64,000 nt of DNA from Perkinsus olseni (taxonomy: Eukaryota; Perkinsozoa; Perkinsida; Perkinsidae), in assembly GCA_013115135.1 (NCBI GenBank), contig JABANP010000156.1, forward strand, positions 40,119 through 104,118. The letters run 5' to 3'. Position numbers and translations under genes: made by a program. The notes under the pieces are model-generated. The model ran no database searches and was not told where the DNA came from. It worked only from the letters and a program-made list of their open reading frames with translations. Positions 10,343-21,361 of the stretch are shown in pieces (position 1 is the first letter of the stretch; each line of letters opens with the position of its first letter).

Positions 10343-12462
10343 ATGACTCGTGGTGTGCCTCTTCGCTCCGTTGTTTTCGCTCGGCACTTGCCTATCACCC
10401 AAGAAGGGTCGACGAAGAAGACCGGTTGTATTCAGTACAGGGTGCCAGGGAGTGTTGAGGGACGTATCTTTTATCCTGCAGTCTCGGAAGTTGATCGAGG
10501 AACGAAACAGACAACGTGGTTTGCCGATCTTGAACGATATGCGTAAGTTGAGCCGATCGTTGGCTAACAGTGATCGTGACTTTCAAGTGTTCGCCAAATG
10601 ATACTAGGGGGAGAGGCAGAGATTTTCAGTCGCTCCTTCCCGGTGCAGCAGGACTGTGAGAGTCGGTTGCTACGCTAGGGTGAGTTCGACTAGAGGTTTT
10701 CATTAGTTCGTTAAACTTCTAGACTTGAAGCATGATGATCGAGGGTCCTCTGGAACAATCTAAATGGGCGACTCCTCAGTGTCGCTGTCTCCGTTCAGGA
10801 CTGGCCAGTTGGAGGTCGGCCGAGCTTTGTTTAGAAGATCTCGAGTGATGCTGATCGTTGCTTCGATCTCGGAGTGGATGGTGAAGATTGTAGCCTATGT
10901 TTTGCCGAGGTAGTATCTTGCAATCTTGCATTTCCTTAACGCTGGTTATGTCTTCAGTCGTTTGTTTGTACCGAAGCTGAGCTCGACTTATGATCGTATC
11001 GAGCCGATCGAGGAGGGGTCGCTGCCACTGGTGGTGTTCTCGCATGGACTGACTGGAAATGGCGATGAAAACGCTATGCTGTGCTCAGCTTTGACTCGTA
11101 AGCAGGTATAGTGATTAGTTGGGGAAGCACTTGCCTCTCCATCGAAAGGTATCCGGTTCGATCCTCCCGCGTGCCGTTTAGGTGAAATTGTCGGAGGTGC
11201 TATTGTGGCGGAAGTCCATCATCAGGATGGCTCAGCCTGCGAGGCGGTGGACGAGGACGGCCATGAAATACCGTATGTTCCGGTAGGTATCTCTCAACCG
11301 GGGCACCCAGGTTCGATCCCCGGTGACTTGATTTTAGGACCCCATAGGAAGCCCGGACCCCAGAAGTCTTCGGCCTAAACAAGTGCGCCAGCGGGCAAAT
11401 GAGGTGAAGTCGGTGATCGAGTAATACCACAACTTTCGTAATTTATGTATGTGAATATCCAACGGTTTCAGGTATCTCTGTGCGATCGGGTCCGGTGAGG
11501 AGAGCTCGGATCCCTTGCTGAATCGTGTGGCGAGGTTGATCGACCCTCGTCGTATTATCCCTGTTGGTTACTCCTTTGGTGGTGCTACTGTGGCTGAATA
11601 TTGTAATAATCGGGAGAATCTTTGAAGCTCGAGTAATGCCAGCCTGATTATGACCTGGTTCTGTTTCATAGTCTACGGATCATGGGCCCATGTGCAGGCC
11701 ATGGCACAGGATTCGAGCACTCAGTTGGGTACTCCCTCAGTGACTTCAGATTGGCGTTGAGTATCTTTCCGGTCCTGACTGCGCAGTTCTTTCTGTAGGC
11801 TCGACAGTCGGCTTGAAGAGGGTTGAGGATAAGTGTGTACCGTGCGCGGTATTGATGGACCCTTGGACGTACGTTACCCCTAAGGACGGCTCTCAAGGGT
11901 TCAGACTACCTGAGAAAGCCCATGATGAAGGTTGGATATGAGGCCGTTCTTATGCGTTTTATGAGAGGCCGAGGTGTTGTCAGGAATCCAAGTGCCGACG
12001 CTGACTCTCAGTAGTGAGGAGTTTATCAAGTCTCCTGATATGCAAGCGGCTACTGTCAACTTGCACAATAGGAGCTTGCAACCTGCGAGTTTCGGGGTAC
12101 GATTTGGTGGAATTTTGGTATGGGATTTGAATGTGCGAGTATTTTAGGTAGTTGATAAGACAAGACATGGCAATTTCATGGAGCTTTGTTTTTGGATGCC
12201 GCAGTTCCTCGTGCCAGTCGCGGCTAGGATTGGATTTTACGATAAGAACAACAAATCTGCGAGAGGTGAGCGGAAGGTTTATTATTCTTTAGCGGAGCGA
12301 AGTTTTTTATGGGTAGATACTTACCGGAAAATCGTTGCAGCGGTTGCCAATTTCATTCATTTGAAAACTTCTCCGGATGCTCACAGTCCGCTGGCACCGC
12401 GAATGCGTGGGGGAATATCTAGTGAGAGCAAGATGAGCAAGAGAGGCAATTTGAAGGAGTGA
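10343..12462 (+). CDS. PAF-acetylhydrolase-like lipase, copy 2 (9 exons)
   Basis: Exons 10343-10542, 10799-10909, 10958-11097, 11182-11282, 11338-11420, 11472-11602, 11799-11930, 11984-12096 and 12148-12462 encode about 441 residues. Every exon but the eighth (one codon shorter) and the last has the length seen in copy 1. Phases agree throughout, which strongly supports the model. The triad is Ser about 246 in GYSFGG, Asp about 276 in LMDPW, and His about 344 in TRHGNF. The extended C-terminus is basic (KMSKRGNLKE). The family acts on oxidised or short-chain phospholipids, but substrate and location here are inferred only. The gene lies 3.3 kb after copy 1 and 235 bp before the HAD gene, both on the same strand. 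Introns 3 and 4 are tRNA-like. Confidence 0.87.
11098..11181 (+). repeat. Nearly full-length tRNA-like intron (lipase copy 2, intron 3)
   Basis: This 84-nt intron runs from donor GTAAGCAG to acceptor GTTTAG. Between them it has an A-box/D-arm-like TATAGTGATTAG (11107-11118), an anticodon-arm-like CTTGCCTCTCCATCGAAAGG, and a B-box GGTTCGATCC (11155-11164) followed by CCCGCGTGCC. Order and spacing are those of a tRNA of the Glu/Gly/Asp type. The acceptor and T stems do not pair properly, so it is a tRNA-derived sequence now serving as an intron rather than a normal tRNA gene. Confidence 0.7.
11283..11337 (+). repeat. tRNA-like mini-intron (lipase copy 2, intron 4)
   Basis: A 55-nt intron with the CCCAGGTTCGATCCCCGG T-arm-like core (11310-11319). 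It is orthologous in position to 5736-5789 of copy 1. Confidence 0.6.
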
Positions 12463-12697
12463 CTTTTCCTCGTTCCTTTGGAGGTTACACACGACCTGCT
12501 TGGAGTCGAAATCTTGTTTGATAGATTGGCGCTAAGTATTCCTGTAGATGGTGATTTACTGCATCCTATGGTTTCGCTTTAGTGTAGTATCCCGTGGTTC
12601 GGTGGATAGTCGAGATGGGCGCGCCGCCGGGGCTAGCTATCGGGAGGGCGTGGGCTCAATTCTATGTGCGGCGGTTTCTCAGTGTTCTTTTATCAAC

Positions 12698-14409
12698 ATG
12701 CCAGCCTCTTCGACGTATAGTGACGTGTCCACGGCCGATAGCATCGAGCCGAGCATCCCCGCCCCCTCATCATCACCGCCTCCCTCGTCGTCTTTAATTA
12801 ATAAGTCTGGGGGAGATCTGAGTGCAGTGGATTTAATATGTGCTGATATGGACGGGACATTATTATCACCCGATCATAATATACCCGATATAACATTTAA
12901 TAGGATTAATAAAGCTGATAATAATGGATGTAACAACAACAACAACAAAACCATCATACCAACAATCCCCTGCATCAGGTCCGGTAGTACCTGCTACTGG
13001 CAGAAGTCGTGCCTCAGCTGTCCAATGTTTTGCGCGGGGAGGCATTGACCTGTAATAAACGAGCGAGTCGTGAGTTCGATCCCCGGTAAGGGTGTTTTCT
13101 GCAGTTATTCTCGGCCGGGTATTTATTTGAATGGAGCTATCACCTACGACCATACAGGAGCAGTGGTAGCTGAAAAGATTCACTCTTACACAGATGTACC
13201 ATCGGCGGGGCCTCTCCCTGAGCTTATTCGTATCTTGCATGGTCGACTTGAAGATACGTTGAATGTGAATGTGCTTCTCAGATCGTCGAGGCCGTGAGAG
13301 TAGTGGAAGGCGTTGATGACGTCGTCGTATTGCTGTATAATGGAGATAGAGTGCTAGCCCCTTATAGCTCGGGGAGAATTGAGGAGATTTACGGATCGTA
13401 AAAAGTGTCGTGTGCGAGGATAGATCCGGGGACCTATTGATTCTGATATAGACTGCATACGCCGTGCCCTGAGGACTGCGGTTCTTATGAGAAGATGCTT
13501 TCGAAGATCCACGATGAAGCGATACCCATCAATCTGGTAGAGTTGGGGGACTGTAGCTGCCTGCATGGAGTTTCCCATGAAAAACCGACTTCATCCACTC
13601 GATCGTCCGACGCTCAGTGTCATTCTCGACTTCTTGCCATATGAATCACTTTAGATCCACTTCATGTCGCTAGAAGGCCGTTTGCAGGAGGACATGCTGC
13701 GGAAGATCAGAACGTTCTCAGAGTAAGCTGTTATTCATGGGACGCGGCGTTAGTCACTAGCACCAATTGCGACTGCAGTTAAGGGAGCATGTAGTGGGTT
13801 CTTGCTATGCTCTCTGCTATGGGCTGTGCTGTGAGGATGTATAATGTATCGCGCTCCTTTGGCCGCGGAACCTCGGAACCGATCGGCCGCGGTATTCGTG
13901 TGCCGGAAGAGTTCAATAGTGAGAATGACGGGAGCGAAAGGCTCTCGCCGCTGAAAGCTGTACCCTGTGCAGATTGCCAAGAAGTATCCTTGTCTGAACA
14001 GGTCCAGCGGATGTACAGCAGCACAGTCTCTTTGGCGTTCCTGCGATGTGGTGCCCGCGGGGGTGAACAAAGGGCTGGGAGTGAAAGTTCTGAAGGAAAA
14101 CCAGGGATGTAAGCAGCGGGGATTGAACCTGGGTTGCTCGGTTGAAAGACCCGAAACTACGCCTGTTGACTCTCAGATAAACGAGTAGCATGCATTGGAG
14201 ACGCCTTGAATGACTTGGAGATGTTGCAGGAGGCTGATGTTCCAGTCGCTATGGGAAACGCCCTGCCCGAAATTAAGGTGACGACGAGAGTGATCGATAT
14301 GTGCCGGATATGGTATTTTCAGAAAATTGCTTCTCTTGAAGTCAACCCGAATTCCAACTCGGAATTGCCGGGCGTGGCCGATTTAGTAGACCGCATCCTA
14401 TCTAGTTAG
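12698..14409 (+). CDS. HAD-superfamily (Cof-type) phosphatase, HAD-1 (9 exons)
   Basis: Exons 12698-12929, 12979-13051, 13105-13195, 13282-13397, 13452-13536, 13655-13722, 14002-14108, 14177-14277 and 14323-14409 give 319 residues. The protein is a type IIB HAD hydrolase. Motif I is DMDGTLL (nucleophile Asp about 50, second Asp about 52). Motif II is in VVPATGRS, the motif III Lys is in GVNKGLGVKVL, and motif IV is GDALNDLEML followed by VAMGNA. Such enzymes dephosphorylate sugar phosphates, nucleotides or cofactors; the substrate cannot be told. The N-terminus has a Ser/Pro-rich 30-residue extension without a clear targeting signal. It starts at 12698, in the position equivalent to the other copies. 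Exon lengths 2-8 are identical in three paralogs. Intron 1 is only 49 nt, and introns 2 and 7 are tRNA-like. Confidence 0.9.
13052..13104 (+). repeat. tRNA-like mini-intron (HAD-1, intron 2)
   Basis: A 53-nt GT-AG intron with the T-arm-like sequence GTGAGTTCGATCCCCGG (core 13073-13082). The equivalent HAD-4 intron has a different T-arm in the opposite orientation, so the two were not inherited as one sequence. Confidence 0.6.
14109..14176 (-). repeat. Antisense tRNA-Glu(UUC)-like intron (HAD-1, intron 7)
   Basis: The 68-nt intron, read on the minus strand, has a CGGGTCTTTCAACCGAG anticodon arm with loop containing TTC, followed by CCAGGTTCAATCCCCGC as T arm. On the plus strand the core is GGATTGAACC at 14120-14129. 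The fit to the 3' two-thirds of a tRNA-Glu(UUC) is good. A similar 73-nt intron is in the HAD-2 tail (20206-20278). Confidence 0.65.
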
Positions 14410-15255
14410 TGAAAGACTTACTCTTTCAAAGGATTATTCCACCACCAGTCGTCAGTTTATCGTTCACCAAGTTTATGTTGTCCCACCGGCCGAATGTCTG
14501 TGTTGTGTTGTTGAGTACGTTCCGCTGACCCTATCTTGGTCCGATGAGAAGCTACGCTCAAGCTAAGCTCAGTCGCTGATGACATTGAGACAGGAGATGT
14601 AAGATTGGATTCCAGATGGCAAAACCCGGGTGTTGGGTTCTCACTAAGACAGTCTCTTCGCAATAGCTCAGCGGAGCCTGGAACAGCGAAGTTGATATAA
14701 CGGAAACGGACTGAAGGATCGGAAAGTCGGAATCCCGACCAACGCTGTGACGATTGTTCGTGAGGAGACAGCACTCGAGTGCACAAAACTCATACGCACG
14801 TAGATGCGTGCGCAGCCGTTGCGGTAGCAGACAACGGTTTTATCTGCTGGTGGGCTATTGCACCCGCGGAGTTGGGGTTGCAGTCTGCAAACTGAATGGA
14901 AGGCTCTTGCCAGAGTTCGCTCTCGCTTCCAGTGTCGCCCACACTGTGTGAGATTCCTCCCGCGCTGGATAGTTACTACCCGAAGCGTACAGTCCTACCC
15001 ATCGTACGCAGGTCCTTGATGAACTCGCGTCACCCATGAACGCACCTTCACCTCGTCTTTGAGGCTTTGGTGTTCGCGGTTGGTAAGCTCTATCTTTTAC
15101 TATCGCGAACTTACTAGGGCGAACGCAATTCCGAGATGCCTAGAGATCAACACGACGTTTAGCGTCGTCAGTCATAGATGGTCTACGGGGTGATTGATAA
15201 TAATCTAATTGAGAATCATTGATGCCAATCGACGGGTTTTCACCCATTCTGGCAA
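14410..15255. other. Intergenic / 5' flank of GH18-like copy A
   Basis: Nearly identical sequence precedes copy B (20511-21361), and parts precede copies C and D. ORFs here on the minus strand are shared between units but show no domain. Conservation is explained by recent duplication. The GH18 promoter presumably lies here, but no defined element is recognisable. Confidence 0.5.
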
Positions 15256-16642
15256 ATGTCGGCAGTCCGGATCGTCTACATCCTATCCTTGTGTACCCTC
15301 GCTTCTTGTTTGTGGAAGGTCCGTGTGACCTCGACCTCTTCAGCGACTACTACCGTCTCCCCACCGACTACTACCGTCTCCCCACCGACTACTCACGCGG
15401 CCTTCTTACCGACTTCCCCTCCTGCTGTAAAGCCCAGAACAGGTATTCACCGTGGGTATGCAGAATTTTACAAGTTCGTCGAAGAAGCGTGGTATCGTAA
15501 GGAAAAACCCTTCAAGAAATATGGCCGAGCTCATGCGGAGGAGTATACTTGGAGAACGTACATTGACAATCACCTCAAGATGGGCATCAGGAACTTCGTG
15601 CTCGGTTACCTTACCATCACGAGAAGCCGCATTGAATTCGGCGGCGGCACGAGAATGCGTCGGGAATGGGGCCAGACGAGTGCGTTCAAGTATCTGAGGC
15701 GAAACGTGATAGCCAAAGGAGGTCGGATACTGGTCGATATCAAATTCACGGACTTCCACCGGACCGTCTTCGATGAAAGGGTGTTCATTGAGGAGGTTGC
15801 TGAGTTCGTGAGGGAATTCCCTGTTGATGGTTTTCGGATTCATGCAGAGGACAAATCTTCCGAGATACCGGCCTTAAAAGAAGATGTTTTTGGCTCCTTG
15901 AAGGCGCTGCTCAAGACCATTAGGAAGCTAGATATGATTTCAGCGATCTGGTAAGTCTCATTCAGGCTGCCTGATTCTCTCTTCTCGAAGACGGCGGAGG
16001 GAGCTGCTGCTATTAGTGTGATGCTTCTCTGTGCTGTTTCTAGGTTGAAACCTCGCCACTGGGCTGAAATATTCAAACATGAACTAGGCGGGCTTGCCGA
16101 TATCAATTTTCTATCTTTGGACATTCGAGACGATACTGACATACCCGTCTTTAACACCGATCTGTATGCCGAGGAGATTCTTCTAAACGCCACTAAGGCC
16201 GGCATGGCTCCCGACGAGATCGTTCTCTCGGTGAGTGATCTGCGACTCCGATATTGTCTCGTGCTGTTAGATGTTGACCTTCTTCTCAGAACAATCGCAG
16301 TACAGAAGAATCTTCTGTACTGCGCGTAACTCTCGCAGCTTCCTGTCGTAGGTACCTCTCGCCTCGCATGGCTCTATCCCTCGGCTAGGAAGCTTTGGGT
16401 ATTCTTCCGCTATACTTGACTATGGTGCAGACCCTGAGGGAGATGGTGTCGTCGCGGCCGACGCGGAGCAGAAGAGCTTCTACCACTTCTTATCTCAGAA
16501 GCGTGGCATCGATAAGATCCACCTGGCGAGGGACCGTGGCCTACACGGTATATCTGTGGAGAGTGATCGGAGACGTAAACACACTGACCTGATACCGTGG
16601 TCTCCGCGTTCCCTCACTCGTGCTCTAGCCACTAACGTCTAA
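15256..16642 (+). CDS. Secreted GH18/chitinase-like protein, copy A (3 exons)
   Basis: Exons 15256-15950, 16044-16230 and 16352-16642 encode 390 residues. A hydrophobic signal peptide (about residues 1-19) is followed by a Thr/Ser/Pro linker built from a repeated TTTVSPP unit. A TIM-barrel-like domain runs from about residue 65. The order of segments matches family 18 glycoside hydrolases: MGIRNFVLGY, GGRILVDIKF (like LLSIGG), FPVDGFRIHAED (position of DGxDxDxE), INFLSLDIRDD, KAGMAPDEIVLSVPL and GLHGISVES. In the catalytic motif the two inner acidic positions are Arg and His while the final Glu remains, so chitinase activity is doubtful; sugar binding is an alternative. Family assignment is by eye and moderate. 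It is the first of four copies on the same strand. Confidence 0.75.
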
Positions 16643-17420
16643 ATTGAGCGGTCTGAACGTAGTCTGGCCGATCAGCACCGATCGAGTGTTTTTTTGCCTT
16701 CTCGCCGACGGCGCTTCCATAACGAAGGTGATTCAGAAAATGAATCTCTGGAGGGCACATTCTAAATTTTCTGAAGAGCTGACGCCAATTGAAGTGTAAC
16801 GTACTACGTTCTAATAACTCGATTACTAGCAGCTTTCCCGAGTAGCTGTCAGTCAAAGTTTTCCCGGGAGAGCCTCTCCCTCTTCGACTCGGTTTAGGTC
16901 AGATTTTTCTGTTTTCCCCAGTTTTCCCGGGTAGCCGTCAGTGAAAGTTTTCTCGGGAGAGCCTCTCCCTCTTCGACTCGGTTTAGATCAGATTTTTCTG
17001 TTTTCCCCAGCTTTTCCGGGTAGCTGTCAGTGAAAGTTTTCTCGGGAGAGGCTCTCCCTCTTCCACTCGGTTTAGGTCAGATTTCCTGGTCTCTCTCTGC
17101 TTTGAGTTTTCATATTGCAGTGTTGATGAATCAGTTGACGCCATGAGAGAAGGTGTTTCCCGAACATTTGGCTGTAATGAATGAAGCCTATTTTCAGACA
17201 TCGTGAATCACGACCATCATGGAGTCCAGGACATGGACCATCTGGGCGAACGCGAAATCTATCATGACATGATTGGATCCATATCCCGTCTGTCGGGACC
17301 CGACATGAGACCCCCATTCGTCTCTAGATGATATTCTGGATCTGGTAACCTGCCCTCTGAGCTCAGCCTGCCATTCTCTGGTATTCGGCGACTCACAGCA
17401 CAGGTCATGTAGCAACTACA
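16643..17420 (+). repeat. Downstream repeat block with 88-bp tandem repeats and a coding relic
   Basis: Three copies of an approximately 88-bp unit (TAGCTGTCAGT to CCTCTCCCTCTTC) lie at 16835-17095. They are followed by a segment that, in parts, still encodes SVDESVDAMREGVSRTFGC and IGSISRLSGPDMRPPF. The same block follows copies B (about 23.18-23.65 kb), C (29.34-29.83 kb) and D (40.38-40.75 kb), and a rearranged one is at 19.27-19.69 kb. Frames are broken differently in each, so it looks like a dead exon carried in the duplication unit. Confidence 0.6.
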
Positions 17421-17510
17421 CTGTAGCTCGATGGTAGATGCAGTGTGTACCACACACTGTGTAGATTGTGGTCGCCTCACAATCTGCGGACAAGTTCGAA
17501 CAGCCTTGCG
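17421..17510 (+). repeat. tRNA-derived SINE-like sequence
   Basis: The A-box-like TGTAGCTCGATGGTAG near 17422 and a B-box-like AAGTTCGAAC near 17492 are spaced as in a tRNA, with palindromic filling (CAGTGTGTACCACACACTG). The duplicate is at 29861-29945. No poly-A or poly-T tail is visible. It is a candidate only. Confidence 0.4.
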
Positions 17511-17744
17511 CTAGAGTCTAGCGCTGTTTGACACAGTGCGAATCACACTTGTGTCGGACCGTCCGACTCGGATGATATAGCGCTGTAGCTTCTGCAGCTA
17601 GGCTGAATTTAGCTGAGTTGCCGGCAGCGACTTACTGCTAGGCTCATTGTTAACGGAGCTGCTGCTCTGCTATTTCAACCTTCCGTGCAACGGCCTCCAA
17701 CTTGGATTGGAATCCAATCTTCGGATTATCCAATTTGGATAGTA

Positions 17745-18409
17745 CACCATTTCCAGACCTACTTCGTAAAACCCCAGACCAAATTAGTAAATCCCCAGAG
17801 CAATTTAATAAAGCACATGCCAAATTAGTAGAACCCCAAAGCAATTTAATAAAGCCCAGACCAAATTAGTAAAACCCCAGAGCAATTTAGTCGGCTCACG
17901 AGATCGGCATCCGGATCGTCCGGGACGATTCGTCCCTCCTCCCGGCCCGGGGACTCCGGCCATGAGTGGCGGGAGAGGCGGTGGAACGAACGCAGAACGA
18001 AGGCAGAGTACCTCCTGCCGTGCTGTGGGAAGTTGCTTCAAAAAGGGGTTGATGCGGTTACTATGCAACTTTGTATACGATGCTTCAATCACGCCCAAAC
18101 CTTGTTCCCTCGTTGCTCAGCTATGGAAGGCATGCGTTGGAGCCCCAATTCGAATGTTTAACGATAACTTGAAAAACCTGCGATCTTTAGGATACCGAGT
18201 GCTTGCTTCATGTAGGCCGATTCTGAGTTTTTCCGTACTATTTAGTGGTTTTTAGGGGCTCTACTAAATTGGTCTTTCATAAAATCAAATTGCTTTGGGG
18301 TTTCACTAATTTGGTCTGGGCTTTATCAAATTGCTTTGGGGTTTTACTAATTTGCTCTGGGCTTTATTAAATTGTTCTGGGGTTTTACTAAGTAGGTCTG
18401 GAAATGGTG
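17745..18409. mobile_element. Non-autonomous TIR element (Tc1/mariner-like MITE), 665 bp
   Basis: The terminal inverted repeats start CACCATTTCCAGACCTACTT and extend for about 33 bp with one mismatch; the right end is at 18377-18409. The element is flanked by TA at 17743-17744 and 18410-18411. The sister duplication unit at about 30238-30245 shows the uninterrupted site with a single TA, which proves insertion. Subterminal regions contain several alternating direct and inverted copies of CCAGAGCAATTTAATAAAGC and CCAGACCAAATTAGTAAAA. The core has a 97-codon open frame with no transposase motif, so mobilisation would need an enzyme in trans. Confidence 0.88.
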
Positions 18410-18411
18410 TA

Positions 18412-20183
18412 GTATTGATGATATTATGGTCATTTATCATAGACTATGATTCATTGTTATTAGTATGAATGACATTGATTCAATGGTAATTTATCATAGT
18501 AAAGGGCAGCTATGAAATTGATTCGGCATACCCATCGAGAAAATTTTCGTCGGGCCTTGCTTGAGTTTGGGATTCATCGAAGAGGGATTCTGGCAGAAAT
18601 ATTGATTTCGTTCTCTCACCATCCCTAGCATGTCCCCGAAACTTCAAGGACTCTCTGCCCGACGAAGTCTGGAGAGAATCAATTTGGTTCTCTCTCTCGT
18701 TGATTCAACCAACACTCGTATCATAGGAGTCCTATGGAACCCATAGTAGGGATCTCCCAGCCCACCCGGGGGCCGACGGCTGAGCCGTCACAGCTCTACT
18801 GCGAAGCGGCTCCTCTAGAGCCTCTACATCAACGTACGTGCTCGTCACCGCTATCGATGTTCGCGGCCAAGTCTACCCGCTAGTCCACCGGCGGTAGACT
18901 CTGACTGGTCTGACTCCCCTTCCGGTATTCCGAAGGGAATACAAGAGGTAGAGACAAGACAACGTCTTGAAGACATATAGGTTAGTAAGCTAAGATTATT
19001 ATAAGGTAACGCTTATTGCTACATGAGCTTTTTGTTTGGTGGCGAGACTGAATCAATCTGACAGATCAACTTGATCAGTCTCGCCGCCAAACAAAAAGCG
19101 ACTTGAAGTCGATGTATCACTCACGCACAACCGTTAACTCTTGCAGCGGCCCTCCGGATCTGCTGCGTTCTCTCGCTCTCTACTTTTGCGGCGCAAAGTA
19201 GTGAGATTGGAGCCCCGCACTGATTGACAACCACTCGGAGGGTCCACTCCAGAACAGAGAGAAGGTCAGATTTTTCTGCTTTCCCCAGCTTTCCCGAGTA
19301 GCTGTCAGTAAGGGCTTTTTCGGGATAGCCTCTCAATCTTCCACTCGGTTCAGATCGGAATTTTCTGACTTTCCCTTGTGTTGAGTTTCCATACCATCGT
19401 GCGGATGAATCGCTCGAGGCCATGTAAGAGAACGTGTCTCGAATACTTGGCTCTAATTTCGAACTTCATGAACCATGACTATCATTGACCATCTGGACGA
19501 GCGCGAAGCCTACCATGGCATGATTAGATAGTCCAATCCAATCCAATTTGGATTGAGTTTGCGGTCGTCCGTGTCCCGACTATCGGTACGGTACCGACGG
19601 TACCCGAGTCGGGTCACCCGACGTATAAACCCCCTTCGTCTCCAGATGATAATCCAATCTTGGTAACCTGATCTCTCAGAGGTCATTCCGAACAAATTTC
19701 CGGAATTTCCGAACAAATAACAGAATCTGTTTTTCTGTTCAAATGCGGAAAGCGTGCGCCCGAGGAGAAAAATTTAAAAAACTGCCCGTTTTGGCCCGAA
19801 TTTGAAGTATTTTCATGGCTCCTCTCTGCCATCGTGTTGCGGGCTAGCCGACTAATGTACGAGGGAGCTCCCAGCTATACCTTCAGCCTCGATGCATGAC
19901 TTTTTCCAGCAATATTCTGTTCGTGCTTGAGTGATTCCCCGAATACTTCAAATATTACAAATGTGTGCCAAATCATGTCGCATGATTCATGTGTCCGACA
20001 GCCAACCTGTGAGTTCCGCGAGCTTGATAGGTTGAACTTCATACTGAAAGATAGTCCGCTGCCCGAGACCGAGATCCGAAGCCCCTACCACTTGTTGAAT
20101 GTTGTTGCACAGAGGATATGAGATGTGATCACAGTATCACCGTGCACTGTGTAGATTTCGGGTGTACTGTGTATTGACCGAGA
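18412..20183. other. Duplicated noncoding flank
   Basis: From 18412 to about 19260 it matches 30240-31110. From 19270 to 19690 there is another rearranged copy of the post-GH18 repeat block. Apart from the hairpin at 19027-19099 no gene or RNA is recognisable. Confidence 0.5.
19027..19099. repeat. Conserved hairpin, 25-bp arms (unit A)
   Basis: Left arm 19027-19051 (GCTTTTTGTTTGG...) pairs with 19075-19099 around a 23-nt loop, broken only by one T-G wobble. The same hairpin in the sister unit (30882-30954) has a different single mismatch and an otherwise changed loop. A structural RNA, terminator-like hairpin or MITE end-pair are all possible; no function is shown. Confidence 0.7.
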
Positions 20184-20510
20184 GTTCTGAAAGAGAAGCT
20201 TGGATGTAAGCAGCGGGGATTGAACCTGGGTTGTTCGGTTGAAAGAGTGAACCCGGAACTACGCCTGTTCAATCTCAGATAAACGAGTAGCATGTTTTAG
20301 AGACGCATTGAATGATTTGGAGATGCTGCAGGAGGCTGATGTTCCAGTCGCTATGGGAAACGCCCTGCCCGAAATTAAGGTGACGACGAGAGTGATCGAT
20401 ATGTGCCGGAGATGACATTTCAGAAAACTGCTTCTCTTGAAGTCAACCCGAATTCCAACTCGGAATTGCCGGGTGTGGCCGATCTAGTAGACCGCATCCT
20501 ATCTAGTTAG
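20184..20510 (+). pseudogene. HAD-2: truncated HAD 3' end
   Basis: This keeps only the end of exon 7 (to 20205), a 73-nt tRNA-like intron (20206-20278), exon 8 (20279-20379) and exon 9 (20424-20510). Upstream exons are absent because the tandem-duplication junction lies here. Motif IV is altered: the GDALND of the working copies reads RDALND, losing its first Gly. It is a non-functional by-product of the 6.1-kb duplication. Confidence 0.8.
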
Positions 20511-21361
20511 TGAAGGACTTACTCTTTCAAAGGATTATTCCACCACCAGTCGTCAGTTTATCGTTCACCAAGTTTATGTTGTCCAACCGCCCGAATGCCT
20601 GTGTTTCGTTGTTGAGTACGTTCCGCTGACTCTATCTTGGTCCGACGAGAAGCTACGCTGGAGCTAAGCTCAGTCGCTGATGACATTGAGACAGGAGATG
20701 TAAGTTTGGATTCCAGATGGCAAAACCCGGGTGTTGGGTTCTCACTAAGACAGTCTCTTCGCAATAGCTCAGCGGAGCCTGGAACAGCGAAGTTGATATA
20801 ACGGAAACGGACTGAAGGATCAGAAAGTCGGAATCCCGACCAACGCTGTGACGATTGTCCGTGAGGAGACAGCACTCGAGTGCTCGGAACTCATACGTCA
20901 CGTACGATGCGTGCACGGCCGTTGCGGTAGCTGACAGCGGTTTCAGCTCTTGGTGAGCTATCGCACCCGCGGAGTTGAGTTTGCAGTCTGCAAACTGAAT
21001 GGAAGGCTCTTGCCAGAGCTCGCTCTCGCGTCCAGTGTGGCACACAGTGCGTGGGGTTCCTCCTGCGCTGGAGGGATATATATACTCCGACCCGTACGGT
21101 CCTCCCTGCCGTACGCAGGTTATACACGAACTCGCATCACTGATGAACGCTTTCCCACCTCACCTAATGAGGCTTTGGTGTTCGCGCTTGGTAAACTCTG
21201 CCTTTTATTATTCATCTTACTGGGGCGAACGCGATTCCGAGATGCCCCCAGGATCCACATGACGTTCAACGTCGTCATTCATAGATGGTATACTGGATGA
21301 TTGATAATAATCTAATTGGGGAACATTGATTCCAATCGACGGTTTCCACTCATTCTGGCAA
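20511..21361. other. Intergenic / 5' flank of GH18-like copy B
   Basis: Duplicate of 14410-15255 with scattered substitutions. No gene is supported. Confidence 0.5.

Noticed and set aside
12930..12978. CRISPR or microsatellite reading of the AAC repeats in HAD intron 1
   Set aside because: The AAC run is only 4-6 units and is part of a conserved mini-intron.
13985..14001. An 18-nt intron in HAD-1 before exon 7
   Set aside because: Once the donor of exon 6 at 13723 is recognised, the acceptor at 14001 closes an ordinary 279-nt intron with matching phase.
14457..14786. Minus-strand ORF conserved with 20558-20875
   Set aside because: Conservation follows from the 6.1-kb duplication. Substitutions are not biased to third positions and no domain is visible.
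17962..18255. 97-codon frame inside the TIR element as a transposase
   Set aside because: No DDE/D motif or similarity, and too short for a transposase.
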